Positions 23,407 through 31,135 of a DNA stretch of 43,216 nt are shown one piece after another. The translations under genes and the position numbers were made by a program. The notes below the pieces were generated by a model that worked only from the letters and a program-made list of their open reading frames with translations, had not been told where the DNA came from and searched no databases. The stretch is taken from positions 1 to 43,216 of the forward strand of contig DINQ01000007.1 of the NCBI GenBank assembly GCA_002426795.1, in the 5' to 3' direction. Origin of the DNA: Bacteroidales bacterium UBA5536. GTDB taxonomy: Bacteria > Bacteroidota > Bacteroidia > Bacteroidales > F082. Within the stretch, counting starts at the first letter, position 1, and every line of letters begins with the position of its first letter.

Positions 23407-23470
23407 CCCCCAACTTCTAACCTCCAACCCCCAACCAACCTCTAACTTCTAACCCCTAACCTCTAACTTC
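23404..23470 (-). repeat. Heptamer array (TAACYYC type), nine units
   Basis: TAACCCC, CAACTTC, TAACCTC, CAACCCC, (4-nt slip CAAC), CAACCTC, TAACTTC, TAACCCC, TAACCTC, TAACTTC. It starts at the stop codon of the four-helix gene and ends 2 bp before the ATG of the S24 repressor, so it forms that gene's whole leader. The minus strand is G-rich (GGGGTTAGAGG). Confidence 0.9.
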
Positions 23471-23472
23471 CT

Positions 23473-24273
23473 ATGTACTTCAACACAAACATCAAATTAC
23501 TCCGAAAGCGCAAGGGTCGCACACAAGACGATGTAGCCTTTGCCCTCGACATGAAACGCTCCACCCTGAGCGGATACGAAAACCAGGTGGCACAGCCCAG
23601 CATCGATGTGTTGCTGGCCTTTTCTGGCTACTTCAATGTGGCCGTCGACACCCTGCTCAAGGTTGACCTGTCGGTGCTGAGCGAGAGCCAACTCACGCAG
23701 CTTGAGCGCGGCTACGACGTTTACATCAAAGGCAGCAACCTGCGCGTGCTCACTACCACCGTCGACAGCAACGACAACGAGAATATCGAGCTGGTGAGCG
23801 AGAAAGCCAAGGCCGGCTATGGCACTGGCTTTGCCGATCCCGAATACATCAAGGTGCTGCCGGCCTTTCACCTGCCATTTCTGTCGCGCAGCAAGAAATA
23901 CCGAACCTTCCAGATCAGCGGCGACTCCATGCTGCCCATCCCCGACAAGTCGTATGTAACAGGTGAATATGTGGTCGACTGGAGCTTTATCCGCAGTCAC
24001 CAGCCCTATATCATCCTTACACGCGAGGAGGGTGTGGTGTTTAAGATCGTTGAGAACAAACTCACCGACGAAGGCAAGCTCACCCTACACTCGCTCAATC
24101 CGCTCTATGAACCCTTTGAATTGTCGGTAAGCGAGATACGTGAGGTATGGAAATTTGTGCATTACATCAGTTCAGAGATGCCCGAGGCCAACCGCGAACG
24201 CGACCCACTGACCGAAACCGTGAAACAGCTTCAAAAAGAAGTACAGGCCATACAGACGAAATTGAATCTTTGA
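23473..24273 (+). CDS. LexA/CI-like repressor: XRE helix-turn-helix plus S24 peptidase domain
   Basis: The 266-residue protein has a Cro/CI helix-turn-helix (about 6-62: IKLLRKRKGRTQDDVAFALD, STLSGYENQVAQPSIDVLLA) and a LexA-fold self-cleavage domain (about 105-235). The nucleophile S152 is in ISGDSMLPI, the general base is K191 in GVVFKIVENK, and a plausible Ala-Gly cleavage bond is at A114-G115 in KAKAGYGTG. A C-terminal coiled helix follows (TETVKQLQKEVQAIQTKL). DNA damage would trigger autocleavage via RecA and relieve repression. The neighbouring dinB is the expected target. It is transcribed after the four-helix gene from the promoter at 22891. Confidence 0.9.
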   Translation: MYFNTNIKLLRKRKGRTQDDVAFALDMKRSTLSGYENQVAQPSIDVLLAFSGYFNVAVDTLLKVDLSVLSESQLTQLERGYDVYIKGSNLRVLTTTVDSNDNENIELVSEKAKAGYGTGFADPEYIKVLPAFHLPFLSRSKKYRTFQISGDSMLPIPDKSYVTGEYVVDWSFIRSHQPYIILTREEGVVFKIVENKLTDEGKLTLHSLNPLYEPFELSVSEIREVWKFVHYISSEMPEANRERDPLTETVKQLQKEVQAIQTKLNL

Positions 24274-24274
24274 G

Positions 24275-24371
24275 GAAGTTAGCAGTTGGAGGTGAGAGGA
24301 CTCGCAGAGATGGTTCCAGATAGAACTTCTAACCCCTAACTTCTAACCTCTAACCCCTAACCTCCAACTTC
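24275..24371. repeat. Inverted pair of heptamer arrays
   Basis: A short plus-oriented set (GAAGTTAGCAGTTGGAGGT, 24275-24293) is followed by seven reverse-oriented units (GAACTTC, TAACCCC, TAACTTC, TAACCTC, TAACCCC, TAACCTC, CAACTTC; 24323-24371). The two sides can pair (GAAGTTAG with CTAACTTC, TTGGAGGT with ACCTCCAA), giving a hairpin after the S24 gene. The right-hand array runs into the 3' end of the desaturase gene. Confidence 0.85.
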
Positions 24372-25384
24372 ATCAAATATTTTTCGGCTGCTTCGCGGAA
24401 GGTGACAAGTCGGCGGTTCTTCTCGTCCCAAAGGCGGAGGCGCAGGGTGTGCCAGCTTTTGCGCAGGGTAACGGGTTCAACTGCATGAAATAGCTCGTTT
24501 TCGAAATGACATTGCTCGAGTTTGTAGTTGGGGATCTTTGAGCTCAGGTGATGGATGTGGTGGAAGCCGATATTTCCTGAAAACCACTGCAACACTTTTG
24601 GAAGTTTCAGATAAGAAGCTCCCTGCACAGCCACTGTGCTATAATCCCATTCTTCATCACGATACCAGTGCACATCCGGAAACTGGTGCTGCACATAAAA
24701 CAGGTACACCCCGATAACAGAGGCAATGTACATGATCGGAAGCTGGATCAACAAATAAGCTTTCCAGCCAATGAGCCAGCTGATTCCGACTGCTAAAGCG
24801 GCGATCCCCAGGTTGGTGACATATACGCTGATGCGCTCTTTCCGGCTAAAATCCTTGCGCGTCAGTCGGTTCGTGACCAAAAACACCAATGGCGCTCCAA
24901 TCAGAAACATCACATACGGATTGCGGTAGATGCGGTACATCAGCCTGCGTTTGGGTGGCGCTGCATGAAACTCGTCAACGGTCATGGTCCACACATCACC
25001 TACCCCGCGTTTGTCGAGATTGCCCGAGGTGCGGTGGTGAATCAGATGCGCATGATGCCAGCGGTAATAAGGTGTAAATGTGATGATTCCGAGGATAATG
25101 CCAATTGTGTCATTGGCCACTTTCGATTCAAAAAATGCACCATGACCACAGTCGTGAAAAATAATGAACAGCCGCATCATCAACCCTGCTCCAATGATTG
25201 AAAGCGGCAGCGCAAGCCACCACGAAAACTGCAAGAGCCAGATCATCAGCAGCCAAATCGCTACGTAAGGAAGAAAAGTGTTGACCAACTGCCATACACT
25301 GTGCGGGATGGAGGGTGTTTTATACTCTGAGATAATTTTGAGCCAAGTTTTTGTGCCGCCCAATGCACCCGCTGGTTTCGCCAT
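24350..25384 (-). CDS. Membrane fatty acid desaturase (acyl-lipid/acyl-CoA type)
   Basis: The 344-residue integral membrane protein has the three histidine boxes of di-iron desaturases: HDCGH (77-81), HHAHLIHH (110-117) and HHIHH (275-279). Hydrophobic pairs of segments lie at about 35-75 and 155-230. The box spacing and the IGFHHIHHLSSKIPNY motif fit delta-12/omega-6-type (DesA-like) enzymes that introduce a double bond into membrane lipid acyl chains. The last residues (KLEVRG-stop) are encoded by the heptamer array 24323-24371, so the natural C-terminus may have been replaced. It is divergent from the REP/RAYT region and is probably transcribed alone. Confidence 0.9.
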   Translation of the reverse strand: MAKPAGALGGTKTWLKIISEYKTPSIPHSVWQLVNTFLPYVAIWLLMIWLLQFSWWLALPLSIIGAGLMMRLFIIFHDCGHGAFFESKVANDTIGIILGIITFTPYYRWHHAHLIHHRTSGNLDKRGVGDVWTMTVDEFHAAPPKRRLMYRIYRNPYVMFLIGAPLVFLVTNRLTRKDFSRKERISVYVTNLGIAALAVGISWLIGWKAYLLIQLPIMYIASVIGVYLFYVQHQFPDVHWYRDEEWDYSTVAVQGASYLKLPKVLQWFSGNIGFHHIHHLSSKIPNYKLEQCHFENELFHAVEPVTLRKSWHTLRLRLWDEKNRRLVTFREAAEKYLMKLEVRG

Positions 25385-25394
25385 CTTTTTTCGC

Positions 25395-25402
25395 CAAAGA
25401 TA
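25395..25402 (-). promoter_or_regulatory. Candidate -7 box for the desaturase gene
   Basis: The minus strand reads TATCTTTG, an exact -7 match, but it ends only 10 bp before the ATG, which would give a leader of just a few nucleotides. No -33 element is seen. Confidence 0.35.
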
Positions 25403-25524
25403 ACTGTATCAGGTTGTGGCGGGTGGATTTGAGTGATTTTTTAAGAATCTTTAATAGTTGTTTAATGAATCACGGAAAGATATACTTTTTCTTTTTTGGC
25501 TAGTAAGTATGAAACTTAGGTTAC

Positions 25525-25588
25525 GGTGCGCTGCACCTTCAGTATGGAATTATCGCTCAGATTTACAAAGGTTACGGTGCGCTGCACC
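25525..25588 (+). repeat. REP pair (left arm), 64-bp unit
   Basis: Two copies of the palindrome GGTGC-GCT-GCACC (25525-25537 and 25576-25588), 51 bp apart, lie within longer direct repeats that start AGGTTAC. The 64-bp unit is matched in inverted orientation at 25832-25895. Together they make a BIME-like structure in the 571-bp gap between the desaturase and transposase genes; I see no gene in that gap. Confidence 0.88.
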
Positions 25589-25831
25589 TCACCGGTACAA
25601 TAAAGTTCATTCCAAATTATCATACAGAACAGGCCTACTCCTTAAATTACCTCAAAAAGTAAGGAAGGAAAACTTATTCAGATAGAGCGTTTGATTCATG
25701 ACCAATCGATGGCTTTCATTTGCAATCATTTTGCTATTTTTAGTTCCACCATAGTGTGCCTGAAAACGATGGTATGATTATTAAGAATGAAATACTTTTC
25801 TGATTTTAAAAATAAATTTACATCTAAATGG

Positions 25832-25895
25832 GGTGCAGCGCACCGGCACCTTTGTGACAAGGCTGATATATTCAGCAACAAAGGTGCAGCGCACC
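25832..25895 (-). repeat. REP pair (right arm), inverted 64-bp unit
   Basis: Two copies of GGTGC-AGC-GCACC (25832-25844 and 25883-25895), again exactly 51 bp apart. This is the reverse complement of the left arm, with conserved palindromes and flanks (ACAAAGGT) and a diverged centre. It lies 60 bp upstream of the RAYT start. Confidence 0.88.
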
Positions 25896-25955
25896 GTGAC
25901 AGCTTCATAAAAAAGACAATTGCATCAACAATATCCGATTCAAAACAAATCAGTT

Positions 25956-26432
25956 ATGGCAAACACCTACACCCAATTGTATGTACATTTGGTTTTCTCT
26001 CCCAAAAACAGGGAATCCCTGATTGGTAATGAATGGAGAATAAAACTGGAAAAATACATTACCGGAATTACGCAAAACAATGGGCATAAAATGCTGGCCA
26101 TCTATTGCATGCCCGATCACATTCATTTGCTGATCGGCTATCAGGTTAACCAGTTAATTCCTGAGCTGGTTGAAAAAATCAAAACCAGCAGCAATCAATG
26201 GATTAACGAAAACAAGTTTTCAAAATTCAAGTTTGAGTGGCAAAAAGGATACGGAGCGTTTTCGCATTCAAGATCGCAGATTGACCATGTAGTAAAGTAT
26301 ATTTTAAACCAGGCAGAACACCACAAAAAAAAGCCATTTAAGACAGAATATTTAAAAATGTTGAGGGATAATGATATACAATTCAAAAATGAATACTTGT
26401 TTCAGTTTTTTGACAACATCAACGAAAGTTAG
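25956..26432 (+). CDS. REP-associated tyrosine transposase (RAYT, IS200-like Y1 family)
   Basis: The 158-residue Y1 transposase/HUH nuclease has the N-terminal YTQLYVHLVFSPKNR strand, the metal-binding HUH motif in MPDHIHLLIG, and the catalytic tyrosine in VVKYILNQAEHHKKK. The ATG at 25956 gives the family's usual N-terminus (MANTYTQ). RAYTs bind and cut single-stranded REP palindromes and are thought to spread them. They are normally single-copy domesticated genes without their own mobile ends. The two mirrored REP pairs just upstream are its evident substrate. The gene appears intact. The distinct REP-like family at 241 and 2132 has a different palindrome and may depend on another enzyme. 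Confidence 0.9.
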   Translation: MANTYTQLYVHLVFSPKNRESLIGNEWRIKLEKYITGITQNNGHKMLAIYCMPDHIHLLIGYQVNQLIPELVEKIKTSSNQWINENKFSKFKFEWQKGYGAFSHSRSQIDHVVKYILNQAEHHKKKPFKTEYLKMLRDNDIQFKNEYLFQFFDNINES

Positions 26433-26746
26433 ATTTTACCAGCTTTATTAGTAGCATATTTTTCATTCAAGGCATCTTATATGCTGAATTAAAAGAACTT
26501 AAAGGCTTTCGAAATAAATTACTTATTTCATAATTCTTGCAGTTTTTTCCTTCTATGTAAAACTTAAAATTGAAGCGGTTGAGTAAGGATGCCATCATTC
26601 GTTATTGAAACAATGCTGTTTATTAAAGAATTGATGAGTTACTCAATTCAAATGAACACAAAATATCACACAAAAATCAGCTTGAATCACTTCAAGAATC
26701 AAGTTAAAGTTCTACCAAATTTTTCCGAACTTTGACACAAAAAAGA
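26433..26746. other. Intergenic region without recognised gene
   Basis: A 314-bp A/T-rich stretch between the RAYT and exonuclease genes. The only structure seen is a weak 7-bp inverted repeat, GAAATAA...TTATTTC (26511-26529). It holds no REP copy, RNA gene or clear promoter; GAACTTTG at about 26727-26734 is a one-mismatch -7 box just before the next gene. Confidence 0.6.
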
Positions 26747-28126
26747 ATGCCTGTCGACGGTACTGACGAAAAACTATACGCCATCATCGATATTGAGACA
26801 ACCGGCTTGCGGGCCGGGCATGAGAAGATTACTGAAATCGCCATCATCCTGCACGACGGAACCAAAGTGCTCGAAGAGTTTAGCACCCTGATCAATCCCG
26901 AAACAAAAATACCTTACCGTATAACCCAGCTCACAGGCATCAACGACCAGATGGTTGCAGGCGCACCTAAGTTTTATGAGGTGGCCCGCCAGATTGTCGA
27001 ACTCACCGAAAACACCACCATTGTTGGGCATAACGTGAATTTCGATTACAGCTTTATCAGGGCAGAATTCAAAAGTTTGGGCTACGACTTTCAGCGCAAG
27101 ACGCTCGATACCATCAGGCTGAGCCGAAAGCTCATTCCCGGCCAACCCAGTTATGGTCTTGGAAAACTCTGTCGAGCCCTCAACATCCCCAACAATAGCC
27201 GCCACCGTGCGCTGGGTGATGCCATGGCGACGGCAAGGCTCTTCGAGCTATTATACAGTTTCGATAGCGAACCTGAACAACTTTCGCTCAAAGGATTACA
27301 ATCAGGCCTCAGCAAATCGCTGATTGAGAAGCTTCCCGAGAAGCATGGAGTTTATTATTTCTTTGACAGCGCAGGAAAACTGATTTATGTCGGAAAATCC
27401 ATCAACATCAAGGCCCGCGTATTGCAGCACCTCAGTAATAACAGCACAAAAAAAGCCGTAGAGATGCGCAATGCCATTGCCGATGTCGACTTCAAACTCA
27501 CAGGCAACGAACTCATTGCGCTCCTGCTCGAATCGGATGAAATCAAAAAACACCAGCCACTTTTCAACCGCAGTCAGCGCCGCACTACTTTCAATTACGG
27601 CCTGTATCACTTTGTAGACGACGAAGGTTATATCAGGCTGAAGTACGCCAAAACTATTGAAGAACTCACCTCTGACTATGCCTACAGTTCCCAGGCAGAA
27701 GCCCGTGAACACCTCTTTTTCCTGACCGAACAGTTTCACCTCTGTCAGCGCCTCAATGGCCTGTATCCAGGTAGTGGCGCCTGTTTTCACGTGGGCATCG
27801 GACAATGTTTCGGCGCCTGCTGTGGCAAAGAAGATCCGGCCAGCTACAATGCCCGTGTTGAAGAAGCCCTCGAGCGTTATCATTTTGACCACCAAAACTT
27901 TTACATATTCGACCAGGGTCCCGAAACCGACCAGCTCAGCGTAGTGAAAGTGGTGCAGAGTGTGTACCAGGGATTCGGCATGATGCCGGCCGATCTGCTC
28001 AGCGACGATCCGTCAGTTGCCGACGATTTTATCAAACTCCTCCCCGACAACCGCGAAGTACGGCAGATTATCCGTTCCTATCTCAAGAAACACCGCGTCA
28101 TGAAACTTTGGCCCATTCATGACTAA
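26747..28126 (+). CDS. DnaQ-like 3'-5' exonuclease fused to a GIY-YIG (UvrC/Cho-type) nuclease
   Basis: The 459-residue protein (ATG 26747) has two nucleases. Residues about 10-170 are a DEDDh exonuclease: D15-E17 in AIIDIETTG, D100 in GHNVNFD, H153 and D158 in SRHRALGDA. Residues about 195-285 are a GIY-YIG domain of the UvrC N-terminal type: GVY (201-203), YVGKS (214-218), R224, and catalytic E262 in ALLLESDEIKKHQPLFN. A Cys-containing C-terminal region follows (CFHVGIGQCFGACCG, as in UvrC). UvrBC-binding and RNase H-like parts of UvrC are missing. Such fusions resemble Cho and probably act in nucleotide excision repair or end processing. It is 12 bp upstream of glutaminase. Confidence 0.88.
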   Translation: MPVDGTDEKLYAIIDIETTGLRAGHEKITEIAIILHDGTKVLEEFSTLINPETKIPYRITQLTGINDQMVAGAPKFYEVARQIVELTENTTIVGHNVNFDYSFIRAEFKSLGYDFQRKTLDTIRLSRKLIPGQPSYGLGKLCRALNIPNNSRHRALGDAMATARLFELLYSFDSEPEQLSLKGLQSGLSKSLIEKLPEKHGVYYFFDSAGKLIYVGKSINIKARVLQHLSNNSTKKAVEMRNAIADVDFKLTGNELIALLLESDEIKKHQPLFNRSQRRTTFNYGLYHFVDDEGYIRLKYAKTIEELTSDYAYSSQAEAREHLFFLTEQFHLCQRLNGLYPGSGACFHVGIGQCFGACCGKEDPASYNARVEEALERYHFDHQNFYIFDQGPETDQLSVVKVVQSVYQGFGMMPADLLSDDPSVADDFIKLLPDNREVRQIIRSYLKKHRVMKLWPIHD

Positions 28127-28138
28127 ACCCCCAATGCC

Positions 28139-29056
28139 ATGACAGATTACCAGCAACTGATTGAACGCATCTATCACGAAACCAAAGATTTTGCACAACA
28201 AGGCAAAGTAGCCTCTTACATTCCTGCCCTGGCCCGCGTGCCAAAAGATGCCTTTGGCATCAGCGTGGTTACGCCCGACGGAAAATGCTATTGCACAGGA
28301 GATGCCCAACAGCCTTTCTCGATACAGAGTATCTCCAAATTATTCTCTTTCACGATGGCCTACAGCAAACTGGGCGTCGAAATCTGGGACAGGATCGGCA
28401 AGGAACCTTCAGGAACTGCCTTTAACTCGCTGATTCAGCTGGAGCACGAACATGGCATCCCGCGCAACCCCTTCATCAATGCCGGTGCAATTGTGGTGGC
28501 CGACATCATCCTCTCCAACTTCAGCCATCCCAAAGAAGACCTACTCAACTTTGTGCGTGAACTGGCCGATGACCAAAACATCCGCTTTGATGAAGAAGTG
28601 GCATTATCGGAAAAAGAAACAGGCCACCGCAACAAAGCCCTGGCTCATTTCATGAAGAGTTTTGGTAATATCCATAACCAGGTTGACGAGGTTCTTGATT
28701 TCTATTTTTACCAATGCGCCATTGCCATGAGCACGGAGCAACTGGCCAAATCTTTCCTCTTTTTGGCCAACGAAGGCACCAACAGTTACAACGGGCACGA
28801 GATTCTCAACCCAAGTCGCGCCAAACGCCTGAAAGCCCTCATGCTCACTACCGGCCTTTACAATGAGTCGGGCGATTTTGCCTTTCGTGTTGGGATGCCT
28901 GCAAAAAGTGGCGTTGGCGGCGGTATTGTAGCTGTGATACCTAATGTGTTGAGCATTGCTACCTGGTCACCTGCTCTTAACCCTATGGGCAACTCCATCG
29001 CAGGTATTGAGGCTATGGAACGCTTCACTACCTATACAGGCAAATCAATATTTTAG
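28139..29056 (+). CDS. glsA: Glutaminase (L-glutamine to L-glutamate + ammonia)
   Basis: The 305-residue serine-type glutaminase has the beta-lactamase-like active site: S64 and K67 in FSIQSISKLFS, NPFINAGAI (N114), and the C-terminal SGVGGGIVAVIP and SPALNPMGNSIAG blocks. Length and motifs match the E. coli YbaS/YneH family. It is cytoplasmic and likely releases ammonia and glutamate, which in enterobacteria supports acid tolerance. It starts 12 bp after the exonuclease/GIY-YIG gene, so the two are probably co-transcribed although no functional link is evident. A GGTTC-TT-GAACC palindrome overlaps its stop codon. Confidence 0.93.
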   Translation: MTDYQQLIERIYHETKDFAQQGKVASYIPALARVPKDAFGISVVTPDGKCYCTGDAQQPFSIQSISKLFSFTMAYSKLGVEIWDRIGKEPSGTAFNSLIQLEHEHGIPRNPFINAGAIVVADIILSNFSHPKEDLLNFVRELADDQNIRFDEEVALSEKETGHRNKALAHFMKSFGNIHNQVDEVLDFYFYQCAIAMSTEQLAKSFLFLANEGTNSYNGHEILNPSRAKRLKALMLTTGLYNESGDFAFRVGMPAKSGVGGGIVAVIPNVLSIATWSPALNPMGNSIAGIEAMERFTTYTGKSIF

Positions 29057-29091
29057 GTTCTTGAACCAATAAGTACAGTTCATTTAGAACC
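29056..29091. promoter_or_regulatory. Two GGTTC/GAACC inverted repeats upstream of the RPP/UvrA operon
   Basis: GGTTC-TT-GAACC (29056-29067) and GTTC-ATTTA-GAAC (29078-29090) share half sites. They may be a paired operator for the downstream operon or a weak terminator of glsA; no T-run follows. Confidence 0.35.
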
Positions 29092-29134
29092 AACCCAAAT
29101 AAGGCTCAGGAATGGCCGTTGCAAAAGAATGGCC

Positions 29135-29142
29135 TATTTTTG
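29135..29142 (+). promoter_or_regulatory. Candidate -7 box for the RPP/UvrA operon
   Basis: TATTTTTG matches TAnnTTTG, 22 bp before the ATG at 29165. The nearest TTG upstream is spaced too closely (13 nt) to be a good -33 element. Confidence 0.4.
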
Positions 29143-29164
29143 CGCTCCAAGGCAGGAAACACAG

Positions 29165-31135
29165 ATGGAAGACCTTCAGCAAATCATCAACATTGGAATT
29201 GTGGCACACGTAGATGCGGGAAAGACCTCGCTGACTGAGCATTTTCTTTATAAAAGTGGTCTGACGCGTAGTCTGGGAAGTGTGGACAAAGGAACTTCAC
29301 AAACCGACTGGTTGCCCATCGAAAAGGAAAGGGGTATTTCGGTACGCAGCGCATCTGCTTCTTTTGACTGGAAAAACACGCGTATCAACCTGATTGACAC
29401 ACCCGGGCACATTGACTTCGCCGCTGAGGTGGAGCGCTCTCTGCTGGCACTCGATGCTGCCATCCTGGTTGTTTCAGCTGCTGAAGGCGTGCAGGCCCAT
29501 ACCGAAACCTTGTGGAATGCTCTTCAAAAACTGCAAACACCTACAATGCTTTTTGTCAACAAAATTGATCGCGAAGGAACTGAGCTACAGCAACTCACAG
29601 AAGACATGCTGTCTGATCTGAGCCCTGATTTGCTTTTTCTGCAGTCGGTGACCCTTGAAGGGAGCAGCGAAGCTTCGATCATTCCACTACTTGAGTCATT
29701 AGGGGCAAAGCAAACACATCCGGCTCTGGCAGAGCAAATCATCAGCAAGGACGATCGCCTGCTCATGAAGTTCCTCGATGACAAAGTCGTGTCTGAAAAA
29801 GAGCTTTTGATTGCTCTGACGTCACAAATCAGCAACATGAAAGCCTTTCCGGTCTTGTTTGGCTCGGCCAAATTCGACCTGGGTATCGAAACGCTACTCG
29901 ATGCCATCTGCCTACTGCTACCGAAAGCTCAGGGAGACATATCGAAGCCGGTCTCTGGCATTGTGTTCAAAGTGGAGCACGACAAACAGGTAGGCCGGAT
30001 TGCCAGCATCAGGTTGTTTGATGGCTCACTGAAAAACCGCGACACTATTCAGCTTCCGGGTCGTGAATCAACAGAAAAAGTGAGTCAGATCAGAAAGTTA
30101 CAGGGACAGAAATTTGAAGATGTGGGCACCCTTTCTGCCGGCGATATCGGAGCTGTTTGTGGCTTGTCGGAGGTGCGGGCAGGCGACATCATCGGCGAGC
30201 AGGAAAAGATCCGACCAAAAGTTCAGTTGAACACCGCCTTACTGACTTTGCAGGTGCTGCCCGACAAAGAAGAAGACTACCCTGCACTGGTGAGTGCGCT
30301 GCAGCAGTTGACGGCCGAAGATCCGGCTCTGGAACTCCTGTGGCTCAGAGAAGAAAGGGCTTTGCACATTCGCATCATGGGTCTGATCCAGCTCGAAGTG
30401 ATGGGAGCCATGCTGGCTGATCGTTTTGGGTTGAAAGTAAGCTTTTCCGAACCTACTGTCATCTACAGGGAAACTCCCGCTACCACTGGCGAAGGTTTTG
30501 ATGCCTACACCATGCCCAAACCCTGCTGGGCTGTTGTCCGTTTTCTGATCGAGCCGGGTGCAAGGGGTAGTGGCGTATCGTATCATTCAGAAGTGGGGGT
30601 AAATGCCATTGCCAACAAATACCAAAACGAGGTTGAACGTACCATCCCTTTGGCGCTGCAGCAAGGCATACAAGGCTGGGAAGTCACAGATGTGAACATC
30701 ACCCTGATCGGAGGCGAAGATCATGTAATGCACTCTCGCCCCGGCGACTTTGCCATCGCCACACCCATGGCCATTATGAACGGCCTCGACAAAATTGGAA
30801 CCAAACTACTGGAACCCATGCTTGAATTCACCATAACAGCCCCGGAAGAACAGCTCGGCAAGGTGGTTGGCAGTCTTACCCAATTGCGCGCTACGGTGGA
30901 AGCACCCTCAATAAAAGGGAATAAATTTGTAATATCGGGACAGATTCCTGTGGCGACCTCACTTGATTATGCTGTTAAACTCAGTGCACTCACAACTGGA
31001 AAAGGCAAGTTTGTCAGCCGTTTCGGCGGGTATGCCGATTGCCCCGAAGGCCTGGGCAAAAGCATCCCCTACCGTGGCATCAGTCCGCTCGATCGTTCAA
31101 AATATATTCTCAAAGCCCGAAAAGCCATACAGTAA
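29165..31135 (+). CDS. TetM/TetQ-type ribosomal protection GTPase (EF-G-like)
   Basis: The 656-residue translational GTPase has G1 AHVDAGKT (14-21), G2 ERGISV (55-60), G3 DTPGH (78-82) and G4 NKID (132-135). Domains II to V follow the TetM layout, and domain IV/V contains PGDFAIATPMAIMNGL, GTKLLEPMLEF and ISGQIPVATSLDY as in tetracycline ribosomal protection proteins. It is clearly nearer TetM/TetO/TetQ than EF-G. The protein would bind the ribosome and displace a drug or rescue a stalled state; actual tetracycline resistance cannot be assumed for a chromosomal member. The ATG at 29165 fits the family N-terminus (EDLQQIINIGIVAHVD). The tandem uvrA starts 2 bp after its stop codon. Confidence 0.82.
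   Translation: MEDLQQIINIGIVAHVDAGKTSLTEHFLYKSGLTRSLGSVDKGTSQTDWLPIEKERGISVRSASASFDWKNTRINLIDTPGHIDFAAEVERSLLALDAAILVVSAAEGVQAHTETLWNALQKLQTPTMLFVNKIDREGTELQQLTEDMLSDLSPDLLFLQSVTLEGSSEASIIPLLESLGAKQTHPALAEQIISKDDRLLMKFLDDKVVSEKELLIALTSQISNMKAFPVLFGSAKFDLGIETLLDAICLLLPKAQGDISKPVSGIVFKVEHDKQVGRIASIRLFDGSLKNRDTIQLPGRESTEKVSQIRKLQGQKFEDVGTLSAGDIGAVCGLSEVRAGDIIGEQEKIRPKVQLNTALLTLQVLPDKEEDYPALVSALQQLTAEDPALELLWLREERALHIRIMGLIQLEVMGAMLADRFGLKVSFSEPTVIYRETPATTGEGFDAYTMPKPCWAVVRFLIEPGARGSGVSYHSEVGVNAIANKYQNEVERTIPLALQQGIQGWEVTDVNITLIGGEDHVMHSRPGDFAIATPMAIMNGLDKIGTKLLEPMLEFTITAPEEQLGKVVGSLTQLRATVEAPSIKGNKFVISGQIPVATSLDYAVKLSALTTGKGKFVSRFGGYADCPEGLGKSIPYRGISPLDRSKYILKARKAIQ

Noticed and set aside
23404..24371. 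TAACCCC/TAACCTC arrays looking like telomere repeats or a CRISPR
   Set aside because: The units are degenerate 7-mers spread between ordinary bacterial genes, with no spacers, no cas genes and no chromosome end; telomere contamination or CRISPR is not supported.
25956..26432. A full IS200/IS605 insertion sequence
   Set aside because: There is no TnpB and no IS-type left and right ends with a target site; the REP palindromes and single gene point to a domesticated RAYT.
29165..31135. Calling the GTPase a proven tetracycline resistance determinant
   Set aside because: It is a chromosomal, divergent family member without mobile context; resistance cannot be read from sequence.
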